Shown: positions 43,338-53,100 of the stretch, one piece after another
Numbering within the stretch: the stretch's first letter is position 1
Layout of the letters: the number at the start of each line of letters is the position of its first letter
Assembly: GCF_025642155.1 (NCBI RefSeq)
Contig: NZ_CP106798.1
Location: 434,001-498,000, forward strand
DNA length: 64,000 nt
Source: Streptomyces sp. HUAS 15-9
GTDB lineage: Bacteria > Actinomycetota > Actinomycetes > Streptomycetales > Streptomycetaceae
Reading direction: 5' to 3'
The notes under the pieces: generated by a model
What the model saw: only the letters and a program-made list of their open reading frames with translations
Databases searched by the model: none
Told to the model about the DNA's origin: nothing
Position numbers and translations under genes: made by a program

Positions 43338-43733
43338 TCAGGGCAGCGCCCGCTGAAGATCCACCAGCATGCTCCGGGCCAGCTCGGCCGCTCCGCTTCC
43401 CGCGCCGGCCGCGGCCCCGGTGACCGCTCCGACGGCGATGACGGACAGCGCGTTCCTGATACGGGACACCAAGACGCGCAGGCGCCCCTCGTCGGGCTGC
43501 CCGTTCGCCACCTCGTCAAGGATTGCCTCGGCGTCCTGACGTACCGTCCCCTCGCCCTCGGGGGAAAGCCCCAGGCGCTCCAGACCCGTCAGCAGCGCTC
43601 GCATCGTGTCCGCCAACTGCGGCACGGGCTCGCCACCCGTGATGTACTGGTGCTGCACCACATCACGGTTGCCGATGGCGAACTGACTTCCGCTGACCGG
43701 CCCGAAGAACTGCGGCCCGCCCGTCCCGGCCAT
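43338..43733 (-). CDS. Hypothetical protein with beta N-terminus and Gly/Ala-rich helical hairpin
   Basis: A 131-residue protein of unknown family. The N-terminal segment SGSQFAIGNRDVVQHQYITG looks like short beta repeats; helices follow (DEGRLRVLVSRIRNALSVIA) and a small-residue segment [25 protein letters not shown] precedes ATG 43733. It starts 9 bases after the upstream gene, with which it shares the NRDV motif. The layout resembles small actinomycete proteins such as DUF5955, not proven. Confidence 0.6.
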   Translation of the reverse strand: MAGTGGPQFFGPVSGSQFAIGNRDVVQHQYITGGEPVPQLADTMRALLTGLERLGLSPEGEGTVRQDAEAILDEVANGQPDEGRLRVLVSRIRNALSVIAVGAVTGAAAGAGSGAAELARSMLVDLQRALP

Positions 43734-43742
43734 CGTGCCTCC

Positions 43743-44552
43743 TCAGGCTACGTCGAGGGTGTCCAACTGGAGCCGTGCGGACTTGAGTTGTTCGACCGCG
43801 GCCGATGTCTTCCTGCCGGCCGGCGAGTCCTGCGGGTACCTGGACCCGTGCAGCACGGCGATGATGCCGTCCAGAGCCGCCCCGATACGAGCCCGGTCGG
43901 GGGACGTGCAGCCCAGTTCATGGTTGATCGCCGCGACCGTTCGCCTGATCTCGTCCTCGGCCGTGCTGCCGAGCTGCATTTCGGGGAGTTCGGCTTCGAG
44001 CGTGGCCATGGCAGACCGTACTGCTTGACAAGCAGCCTTGATCTGCTGCGCCGTGGGGCTCGAGGCAAACTGGTAATTCGCGGATTGAACATGCGCCTCA
44101 GGCACGCCCGTTCGCCGCTCCCAGCCCGGGAAGTTCGCACGCAGGAATGCGTCCCGATCAGCCATGAGTTCTTCACGGAACTTGCTGGCCGCTTCCTCGA
44201 TTTCGCTCTTGAAATCCGTCTGCGCCTGCGCCTGCGTCTGCGTCTGCGTGACGTCCCTGTTGTTGATGGCCCAGATGGTGTTGTCCACCGAGCCGTGGAT
44301 GGTGATGTTCACGGACCCACCCGGGGAGGACGATTCGATCCGAGGCCGCTCGAAGTAGGGTTCGGGCCACCGCGTCGCGGCCTCCTGCCGCAGCGCCTCT
44401 TGACGCCCGCCCGGGACCTGACGTGCGTGGGTGTCCATGGACGACGGCTCGTGGGACGTGCCCTTGGGCACCGACACATGCCGCGTCACGCCTCGCCACG
44501 TCGGCTGTTCGATACGTGCCGTCTGCGTCTGCCGTGTCCGAAACACTTGCAT
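43743..44552 (-). CDS. Hypothetical protein with NRDV motif and QT/QA repeat
   Basis: A 269-residue protein of unknown family. After ~75 polar residues comes GSVNITIHGSVDNTIWAINN and RDVTQTQTQAQAQTDF, where a hexamer repeat in the DNA (44217-44250) encodes the Gln/Thr/Ala run. The rest is a charged alpha-helical domain (KFREELMADRDAFLRANFPG; VRSAMATLEAELPEMQLGS). ATG 44552 follows GGGGGATG. It forms a two-gene unit with the 131-residue protein, which repeats its N-R-D-V signature. Confidence 0.6.
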   Translation of the reverse strand: MQVFRTRQTQTARIEQPTWRGVTRHVSVPKGTSHEPSSMDTHARQVPGGRQEALRQEAATRWPEPYFERPRIESSSPGGSVNITIHGSVDNTIWAINNRDVTQTQTQAQAQTDFKSEIEEAASKFREELMADRDAFLRANFPGWERRTGVPEAHVQSANYQFASSPTAQQIKAACQAVRSAMATLEAELPEMQLGSTAEDEIRRTVAAINHELGCTSPDRARIGAALDGIIAVLHGSRYPQDSPAGRKTSAAVEQLKSARLQLDTLDVA

Positions 44553-44764
44553 GATGACATCCCCCGTTCCGCACCACGTCCCTAAAGCGTAGTGGCACAG
44601 TCGGGCGGGGCAATCCTTTTTCAACGAAAGTGACGCGCCGAATACTTACCGACCAGCAAATAGCACTTCGTTGTCGATATCATCTCTCGACACTCGGACA
44701 CCAGATTCCCCAATACCCCGATCACCAGACTTGCCGACGTCCGCCATCAGCGGCGGGCAAGCAG

Positions 44765-45487
44765 TCAGCAAACCCAGGAACCGGGGAGGTCCGCACGGAT
44801 GACCTCAAGGTCGCCAACCGCGCACCCGCGTGCGTGGACCCAGCAGTGGTCCTGCAGGCCATCCCGGCGCAGCAATCGGCCAGGGGCCGCATACCAGCGT
44901 ACGGGTGAGTCCTCCTCGCTCGCCCACATCGCATAGTCAGGCAGTTCGACCCGGGCGTAGCGAGCGTGGAGGCGCGGCACCAGCGCGTCCGGTAGCTCGC
45001 AGGCGTCGTACAGGGTGTCGTGTCCGAAGAGCGACTCGCTCAGCACCATCTCGACCCACGCCAGGGACATCCGGTCGAGGAAGGGCATCCAGCCCTGGTG
45101 CGATTCCACCACCACCGGAGGGTCGTCCTCCTCGATCTGAGCGAGGGGAATCGCCCACGACGCGCAATCCTGATTCTCGCGGCGGAAGACCAGGACGCCT
45201 CCCAAGGCGTCGTCGACGTAGAGCCCGGCCGGAGGTACCAAGGGGTCCTGCTGTCGGGTCAGGTCGTCTCGACGACCCAGAAGTGCGTATCCCTCCCACA
45301 GGGCAGCGGGGAGTTCGAAGCCGAGGTCGCTCTCCGCGGCTCTCAACTCGTCCACGGAGCAGCCGTCTTCGGACTGCAGAGGGCGGCCGATCCACTCCCC
45401 GACGAACCGGCGCACGAAGCCCCAGGCCTCCGAGCGGCCGGTCACCCCGCCGCCCAGTACCACCGACACGTCAGGACCATCCAGCAT
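44765..45487 (-). CDS. SMI1/KNR4-like protein
   Basis: A 240-residue protein. CSVDELRAAESDLGFELPAA then LWEGYALLGRRDDL is the opening of a SMI1/KNR4 (SUKH) domain, in which an acidic-aromatic surface binds a partner; GGVLVFRRENQDCASWAI then PLAQIEEDDPPV continues the fold. SUKH proteins are often immunity proteins of polymorphic toxins, but no toxin gene is adjacent. ATG 45487 has no strong ribosome site; the extension to 45676 is unlikely. Confidence 0.75.
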   Translation of the reverse strand: MLDGPDVSVVLGGGVTGRSEAWGFVRRFVGEWIGRPLQSEDGCSVDELRAAESDLGFELPAALWEGYALLGRRDDLTRQQDPLVPPAGLYVDDALGGVLVFRRENQDCASWAIPLAQIEEDDPPVVVESHQGWMPFLDRMSLAWVEMVLSESLFGHDTLYDACELPDALVPRLHARYARVELPDYAMWASEEDSPVRWYAAPGRLLRRDGLQDHCWVHARGCAVGDLEVIRADLPGSWVC

Positions 45488-45660
45488 GCAGAGGAGGCTA
45501 CGCTCGCCGGGGCCGGAACCTCGCCTCGGAACCAGTGTGAGGAGGTGGGGGCAGGGAACGCGTCCGCTGTTCGGATGGTCAGCGAAGACCACCGATGAGT
45601 TCCGCCGACCGGGCAGGTCTACCGGACGTACGCCATCGAGACGCCGACTGGAGACCCACC

Positions 45661-46131
45661 ATGACCAGACCCGCACACCCCGGCCGCATGCTGTTCGTGA
45701 ACATCCCCGTAGCGGACCTCGAGCTCAGCAAGGCATTCTTCGCCAAGCTCGGGTTCAGCTTCAACCCGATGTTCACCGACGAGACCTCCGCCTGCATGCT
45801 GGTCGGCGAGCACGCCTTCGTCATGCTGCTCAGCCGTGAGAAGTTCGCGGAGTTCGCGAAGCTGCCGATGGCCGATCCCACCACGCACACGCTGGCGCTG
45901 TACTGCTTCAGCGTGTCATCCCGCGACGAGGTCGATACGGTCAGCGCCGCTGCGCTCGCGGCGGGCGGCTCCGAGGCGGATGGCGCCGAGGACTACGGCT
46001 TCATGTACTCACGCAGCTTCTTCGACCTCGACGGCCACGGCTGGCAGGTCATGTGGATGGACCCGGCGGCGGCGGAGCAGGGCCCCAAGACGTTCGCGGC
46101 CTCCACTCAGGACACCGACGCCCCGGCCTGA
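45661..46131 (+). CDS. VOC (glyoxalase/bleomycin resistance) family protein
   Basis: A 156-residue two-module VOC protein: MLFVNIPVADLELSKAFFAK opens the first beta-alpha-beta-beta-beta module and FFDLDGHGWQVMWMDP closes the second, the latter carrying the usual Glu/Asp-position near a metal site. The PhnB/glyoxalase relatives bind metals or small hydrophobic compounds. No reaction can be assigned. Confidence 0.88.
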   Translation: MTRPAHPGRMLFVNIPVADLELSKAFFAKLGFSFNPMFTDETSACMLVGEHAFVMLLSREKFAEFAKLPMADPTTHTLALYCFSVSSRDEVDTVSAAALAAGGSEADGAEDYGFMYSRSFFDLDGHGWQVMWMDPAAAEQGPKTFAASTQDTDAPA

Positions 46132-46354
46132 CCCATCACCACGTAAGGCACATGCGCCGTTGTCGTGCCGTACGGGCAGCAGCGAGCCGCTTCGGCGAGA
46201 TCATCGGGTAGGTAGTCGTGGTCGTAGGCCTTGTGTACGACCACGACATACCACTCGCCTACCAACTGTGTTGGTGCTGAGCGGGGCTACGCACAGGGCC
46301 CTTCACCTGTGTTCATGGCGAGCCGACTGATCCGGACCAACTCGCTACACCGCT

Positions 46355-46720
46355 TCAGGAGGGCGGGCAGCCGAACCAGTGGACCGTGTCGTTGTGGGAG
46401 GTGTAGCCCATGCACCTGACGGTGCTGTCGTGCAGGGTCTTGGTCCGGGCAACGCCTTCGTCCAGATGCTCCGACTTGTAATAGGTCTCCACGAGGGTGT
46501 CGATCTCGATGCTGTACCAGCGGCGCTTGTTGTTCGGGATGCTGCAGTTGTGGCCGATCACGTCGGTGCCGGGCCCCTCGTGCCACATGTCCCGTTCGGC
46601 GCGGTCGCAGTACGCCCTGCCGGTGGCGTTGGCGGTGCCGGCACTGGTGCCGAGCAGGGCCGTCGCGCCCATGGCCACCGCCGCGGCAGCGCCGAACAGG
46701 CGCTTGAGAGTGAGATTCAT
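46355..46720 (-). CDS. Small secreted protein, unknown function
   Basis: A 121-residue protein with a Sec signal (KRLFGAAAAVAMGATALLG, cleavage near ANA-TG). The mature part has four cysteines (YCDRAE, HNCSIP, RCMGY, FGCPP), suggesting two disulfides. No family recognised. ATG 46720 follows AGGAGGACC. A perfect 14-bp palindrome lies ~50 bases upstream. Confidence 0.7.
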   Translation of the reverse strand: MNLTLKRLFGAAAAVAMGATALLGTSAGTANATGRAYCDRAERDMWHEGPGTDVIGHNCSIPNNKRRWYSIEIDTLVETYYKSEHLDEGVARTKTLHDSTVRCMGYTSHNDTVHWFGCPPS

Positions 46721-46766
46721 CGATTGGTCCTCCTGCCAGCCGTGGTGACGGTCGGGAGTCCCCACG

Positions 46767-46780
46767 TCACCTTAAGGTGA
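46767..46780. promoter_or_regulatory. Perfect 14-bp palindrome
   Basis: TCACCTTAAGGTGA is fully self-complementary and sits 47 bases upstream of the secreted-protein gene, a position suited to an operator. Directly beyond it TATCCGG is repeated twice, 9 bases apart. Confidence 0.55.
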
Positions 46781-46964
46781 TGATCACACTTATCCGGGTT
46801 ATCCGGCCCGGCAGCCGAAGGCGCAGTCCCCCGACCCGGTGACGTCGGTGCTGCCAATGCAGCAGGCCGCGGTCGCGCCCTCGGCCGACCCCCGTACGGG
46901 CCTCGGTTCGTGCCGGGGCGTACGTTCGGCCCATGACGCTCTTCACGGAATCACCGGTGGCCCG

Positions 46965-47512
46965 GTGAGCGGCTGGTGGTCCTACCTGGAGGATCAGACC
47001 CGCCTGAAGGTCGATGCGCATGTGCTGCGCGACCGTCGGCTGGTCGCGGTCAAGGCCGTGTGGGACACCCTGCGCCCGCTCGGGCTGGGCGTGATCGACG
47101 CGGAACGGGTGGTCCACCCGCGCTACGAGGTCCTCGGCGATCGCGTGAGGCACACACAGCCCGATCCGCTCGACGTCACCTCACTCGCGGCCCGTGCTGC
47201 CGCCCACCCGGGCCGGGTGGGCGCGATCGAGGCCCTCCGGGACGGCGACACTGTCCACAACTGGTTCGTACTCCTGGTCGCGGTCCTCGAGGACCCGTCC
47301 GGGAAAGGCCACCTGGCGACCGTCCACCACCGCACCGACGGGCCTCGGCCGGGGCCGCCGCCGACAGGGCAGGACGGGAACTGGCCCACCTCCTCGGCGT
47401 ACCGTTCCACTTCGCCTCCCCGGACGTCCCTGACGACGAGGCGTCGCGATGGCGAACGGTCCGGCGTCTGTCTGAAGGCCCGTCATCGGGAGCGCAAGCG
47501 GATCTCGGGTAG
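46965..47512 (+). pseudogene. Frameshifted hypothetical gene
   Basis: The frame from GTG 46965 (WWSYLEDQTRLKVDAHVLRD onward) stays coherent to LATVHHRTDG near 47341, then turns to low-complexity proline/arginine. A coherent continuation, GRELAHLLGVPFHFASPDVP, appears in another frame to a stop at 47512. Adding one base in the GGG run at about 47340 restores a single protein of ~182 residues. Family not recognised. A short frame MTLFTESPVAR overlaps the start (46933-46968). Confidence 0.6.
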
Positions 47513-49126
<1,614 letters not shown>

Positions 49127-49196
49127 GCGCGTGCCCGCGCCCATTCCACGCCCAAGCACCGGAGGCACACTCTCCGGTTGCATACCGGGAACGGTC

Positions 49197-49218
49197 GGTC
49201 ACCTTCTGTTCACCTGAG
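49197..49218 (+). promoter_or_regulatory. PHO-box-like direct repeat
   Basis: GGTCACCTTCT (49197-49207) is followed directly by GTTCACCTGAG (49208-49218). These are two 11-base units carrying the GTTCACC core of the Streptomyces PhoP binding site. The site is 41 bases before the following lipoprotein-like pseudogene. Confidence 0.6.
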
Positions 49219-49258
49219 GAACCGGGGAACGTGGGATTTTGGGAGCACGCTCCCCCGC

Positions 49259-49942
49259 GTGAGACGAATCGCGGGCATAGTCCTCGCGGTCCTGCTGATC
49301 GGTGGCGTGGTGGCCGCCGTCGTCGCGGGGCGGCATGGTGAGGACAAGGGCACGGCAACGAAGACCGTGCGTGGAGTGATCGGATCGGAGAAGGCCGAGT
49401 TCTTCGCCGATCCCGACGTGGTGAAGGCCCTGGCCGCCAAGGGCTTCACCGTGAAGGCGGAGGCGTCCGGGTCCTGGGCCATGGAGGGCCTGAACCTCAA
49501 GGGGTACGACTTCGCGTTCCCGTCCAGCAAGGCGCCCGCCGACCAGCTGGCCGCCAAGTATCACGTGCAGCAGCAGCCGCTGCCCCGGCCGTTCTACTCC
49601 CATCGCAGCGCGCCCGACGTGCTCGCGGCCAACGGCCTGGCCGTGCTCGACGGGAAGAGCCGGGGCACGCTGAAGATGGGCGCGTATCTCGATGCCGCCC
49701 GGCACAACCGCACCTGGCAGCAGCTCAAGGGGGCCTTTGCCCATGGCGAGTTGACCGGCACGCTGTACGTCGCGAGCACCGACCCAAAGTCCTCCGACTC
49801 GGGTGCGCTGTACCTCGCCGCCGCGGCCTATGTCGCGAACGGCGGCAAGGTGGCCGCGGGCTAGGCGGACGTCGACCGCACCGCGCCCCTGCTGCACCAG
49901 TTGGTCAGCGTCCAGGGCGCCCAGCAGTCGCGGGCGCGCTGA
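49259..49942 (+). pseudogene. Truncated exported binding-protein-like gene with internal stop
   Basis: From GTG 49259 the frame encodes a membrane anchor (RIAGIVLAVLLIGGVVAAVV) and ~170 residues resembling an extracellular solute-binding-like domain (LNLKGYDFAFPSSKAPADQL; GTLYVASTDPKSSDSG). A TAG at 49862 interrupts it at VAAG-stop-ADVDRTAPLLHQLVSVQGAQQ; the sequence after the stop is in frame and coherent, so the TAG looks like a CAG to TAG mutation. The remaining C-terminal half is missing, replaced by P450 sequence. Confidence 0.7.
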
Positions 49943-49959
49943 TCGCCCCGCCGGGGCGG

Positions 49960-50956
49960 CCGGCCCTGCCGGACTTCCCGAGCCCGTCGGCGCAACTGGA
50001 CGCGGTGCGCGAGGACTTCAAGAAACTCGGCGGCTATCTCACCGATGTCGACCTGCTGGTCGAGGACTTCGCAATGCCGCTGCCGGGCACCGTGATCACT
50101 GAGCTCCTCGGGGTACCCGTGGCGGACCGGCACGACTTCCAGCACTGGACCGACGACATGACCAGGCGCGCCGTGGAACCGCCGGACCCGGCCATCGTGG
50201 ACGGAGCCTGGCGGCACATGCGCTCGTACCTCACCGAGCTACTGGCGGCCAAACGAGCCCGGCCGGGCGACGACCTGCTCAGCGCGTTGATCGTCGCCCG
50301 CGACGAGGAGCAGCGGTTGGACGAGGACGAGCTCATCGCCATGGCGTTCCTGCTGCTGGTGGCGGGATACGTCACCACGGTCAATCTGATCGGCGGCGGC
50401 ATCGCCGCGCTGCTCGCCCACCCCGACCAGCTGCGGATGCTGCGGGACGATCCGGCGCTGCTGCCGGACGCGATCGAGGAGTTCCTCCGCTACGACGGGC
50501 CGGTCAACCCCGGCATCGCCCGGTTCGCGCGCGAGGACATCGAGATCGCGGGCGTGACGATATCGCGCGGAGCGACCGTACTGGTCGCCTCCGCCATCGC
50601 CGACCGCGATCCGGAGCGGTTCCCCGATCCCGACCGCCTGGACATCGGCCGCCGGGACAACGCACACCTCGCGTTCGGACACGGCATCCACTACTGCCTG
50701 GGGGCACCGCCGGCCCGGCTGGAGGGACAGGTCGCCATCGCCGCCGTCCTGCGCCGCCTCCCCCGTCTTGAACCGGCCGTGCCGCCACGGCGAACCCCAC
50801 TGGCGGCCCGGTGGCCTGCGCGGCCCCGAGCACCTGCCCGTCACCTTCGTCCCCGGCGGCCCGGCTCCGGCCTCCACCACCCCTGCACCCCCTACGGGAA
50901 CGCCCGTCGCCACCGCCACCCCACAACCCGTACCGCCCTCTGGCGGACACGCGTAG
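49960..50956 (+). pseudogene. Cytochrome P450 pseudogene, 5' deleted and 3' frameshifted
   Basis: Recognisable P450 sequence begins about helix F (VEDFAMPLPGTVITELLGVP) and includes the I-helix region LLVAGYVTTVNL (usual AGxxTT has Tyr-Val), EEFLRYDGPV, and heme loop FGHGIHYCLG. The first ~150 residues are absent. Near 50770 the frame turns to Arg/Pro-rich sequence while the expected end, GLRGPEHLPVTFVPG, is found in another frame to 50956. Both lesions argue against function. Confidence 0.75.
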
Positions 50957-51032
50957 ACCTCGGGCACCATCTCCCTGCACCGCCTGCCCAGCCGCTCCAG
51001 AGGAAGCACGGCCAATCGCAGGAAGGGTTCCC

Positions 51033-51548
51033 ATGAAGGCCAGCCGGATCACGAAAGCCCGCGCCGCCCTGACCGCACTCACCCTCGTCGTAGCCCCCGG
51101 TGTCGCCGTCCTCGGCACCGCCACCGATGCCTTCGCCGTCACCAAGATCAGCCACGCCACCGCCACCCAGATGTTCCGCCAGGTCGGCATCACATGGTCG
51201 TCCTCGGGCAACTGCTCCGACCGCAACAACCCGGCGTGTACGTCCTTCGAGCAGCTCAACCTCGCCACCGCCCAGGGCGCCCAGACCCTCAAGCGCGCCA
51301 GCGGCTGCGCCCTCAACATCACCGGCGGCACGGAAACCGGTCACGCCTCCGGCACGTACTCCCACTGGAACGGCTACAAGCTCGACTACAGCAAGTACGC
51401 CTGCGTCGGGAACTACATCAAGAACAACTTCACCTACATCGGCCTGCGCGGCGACGGCGCCCCACAGTGGCGCTCCGGCTCCGGAAACATCTACGCCGAC
51501 GAGGGCAGCCACTGGGACGTCCTCTACTACAACTGCGGCGGCTGCTGA
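51033..51548 (+). CDS. Secreted M15-like peptidase/hydrolase domain protein
   Basis: A 171-residue protein with a Sec signal ending near TDAFA-VT. The mature domain contains TGGTETGHASG, YSHWNGYKLDYSK and DEGSHWDVLYYNC. The SH-x2-G-x3-D and E-x2-HW pattern is that of zinc D-Ala-D-Ala carboxypeptidase-like (M15) folds: two histidines and an aspartate bind zinc and the glutamate is catalytic. A cell-wall role is inferred. ATG 51033 follows GGAAGG. Confidence 0.65.
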   Translation: MKASRITKARAALTALTLVVAPGVAVLGTATDAFAVTKISHATATQMFRQVGITWSSSGNCSDRNNPACTSFEQLNLATAQGAQTLKRASGCALNITGGTETGHASGTYSHWNGYKLDYSKYACVGNYIKNNFTYIGLRGDGAPQWRSGSGNIYADEGSHWDVLYYNCGGC

Positions 51549-51662
51549 CCGGCCCGCACCCACTGCCGATCGTCCCCGCCGTGACGGTCGCCCCTGCCGT
51601 GGCGGGGGCCGCCGTCACGGCGGTGGGGGCACGAACACCGCGGGCCGATGGCAGCTCCAGGA

Positions 51663-51857
51663 CTACATGTCAGGCGACGGAGCACGGGCGGCGAGCTCCG
51701 CCGCGAAGTGCCGGGCCCGCGCACCCCAGTCATGGTCCATCGTGCCGAAATGCTGCAGCACCTCGACCAGTTGGTACGCCTCGGACTCGGTCAGCAAGGG
51801 CAGACGGGGCTCGATGCGATCCGGCAGGTCGGAGACATCAGCCAGTAGATCATCCAT
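51663..51857 (-). CDS. Small hypothetical protein
   Basis: A 64-residue acidic protein (SDLPDRIEPRLPLLTESEAY; LVEVLQHFGTMDHDWGARAR). It has a balanced amino-acid make-up unlike the shadow frames nearby, but no family was recognised and the ribosome site is weak. Confidence 0.45.
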   Translation of the reverse strand: MDDLLADVSDLPDRIEPRLPLLTESEAYQLVEVLQHFGTMDHDWGARARHFAAELAARAPSPDM

Positions 51858-51949
51858 ACCCCACTCAACCGGCCGTCTGAGCGGGGGTTACGGGCTGACG
51901 TGGCAGACAGGGCAGATATGGAAATCCCGGCCGTCGTGGTGGGCCCGCG

Positions 51950-52483
51950 TCATGGCCCTTCAAGCCGTGCTGCCAGTTCCCCGGGGAGGGAGTCCCTATT
52001 GGACCGGGTCACCTGGACGAGCGCGATGTCAGGGCGCCGTTTGAGGGTGTCCGTGAACGGATCGCTGTGCGCGTGCACCGTGGCGACGACGTCGATGTCG
52101 GACGCGAACACGTCCCGGACCGTGTCCAGGAACGCGTCGGATGCCAATTCCATTCGCCCGAGCTCGTCGATCAGCACAAGATCTCCATGGGCAGGATCCG
52201 ATGCCGCTGACCTGAGCGGCGGCAGCGCGAGCCGCTCCAGGACACCCAGATCGACGCCGTACCGTCCCACCCGTGGTGGTCCCGGGAAGTCGACATGGGC
52301 GAACACGGCTCGCAGACCGCCCTCCAGCGTTTCCAGCGCGAAACCGCTCCGGGTACCGCCGTGCCGGATCTCCTCCGTGATGAAGCCGACGGCCCTGCGG
52401 GTGCGCAGTAGCGCGGCCAATCGGCGGACAACGGTTGTCTTGCCCGTGCCCGGGCGTCCCTCTAGCAGGATTCTCGTCGGCAT
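51950..52483 (-). CDS. THEP1-like nucleoside-triphosphatase
   Basis: A 177-residue P-loop protein: Walker A LEGRPGTGKTTVVRRLA at the N-terminus, the characteristic GFITEEIRHGGTRSGFALET after it, and Walker B LVLIDELGRMEL. This is the pattern of the THEP1 family of NTPases/nucleotide phosphorylases. Their physiological role is unclear. ATG 52483 begins right before the P-loop strand; neighbouring genes are on the opposite strand. Confidence 0.88.
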   Translation of the reverse strand: MPTRILLEGRPGTGKTTVVRRLAALLRTRRAVGFITEEIRHGGTRSGFALETLEGGLRAVFAHVDFPGPPRVGRYGVDLGVLERLALPPLRSAASDPAHGDLVLIDELGRMELASDAFLDTVRDVFASDIDVVATVHAHSDPFTDTLKRRPDIALVQVTRSNRDSLPGELAARLEGP

Positions 52484-52553
52484 ACTCGGCCAATGGGGTG
52501 TTCGGCCCGGCCGGGCTGTTGCCGGCCAGGCTGTTGCGGGTAGGGCCGCGCGC

Positions 52554-53006
52554 ATGAGTGGAATCGAGTTCACGAGCGCGGCTTTCGGCGACCATACGGC
52601 AATCCCTCGACACCACAGCGGGGAAGGCGACGACGTCTCGCCACCATTGACCTGGTCGGGGGTACCGGACGGAACAACAGAGTTGGTTCTGCTCTGCGAG
52701 GACCCCGACGCCCCGAGCGGCACGTTCCTGCACTGGCTGGTCACCGGTATCGATCCGGGGAGTACGGGTACGGCTGAGGGGGAGCCGCCTCCCGGCGGCC
52801 AGGAGTGGCCCAACGGTTTCGGCCGGACGGGCTGGGGCGGTCCGATGCCTCCACCCGGGCACGGAGAGCACCGCTACTTCTTCCGTCTGTGGGCCCTGTC
52901 GGAGGCACTCCCCCTGCACGGCCGGCCGACAGCCGACGCGGTACATCGCGCCGTGAAGGGCAGAGAGCTGGCGAGCGGCACGCTGATGGGCACGTACCAA
53001 CGCTGA
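52554..53006 (+). CDS. YbhB/YbcL family (PEBP-like) protein
   Basis: A 150-residue phosphatidylethanolamine-binding-protein fold: SPPLTWSGVPDGTTELVLLC, EDPDAP and the FLHWLVTGI strand are the conserved ligand-pocket motifs, with GHGEHRYFFRLWAL later. Bacterial members have no settled role. ATG 52554 has only a weak ribosome site. Confidence 0.9.
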   Translation: MSGIEFTSAAFGDHTAIPRHHSGEGDDVSPPLTWSGVPDGTTELVLLCEDPDAPSGTFLHWLVTGIDPGSTGTAEGEPPPGGQEWPNGFGRTGWGGPMPPPGHGEHRYFFRLWALSEALPLHGRPTADAVHRAVKGRELASGTLMGTYQR

Positions 53007-53100
53007 CCGCCGCCGGCATGGCCCTGGTCTCGGCACTCGGTACTCGGCTCGACCGTGCGCGGGGCCACGAGCCCGCCGGCGGCAGCGCTCCTACGGACTC

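Noticed and set aside
44217..44250. Hexamer array considered as a CRISPR-like or microsatellite feature
   Set aside because: It is a short TGCGYC-type repeat inside a coding frame, encoding the Gln/Thr/Ala run, with no spacer structure.
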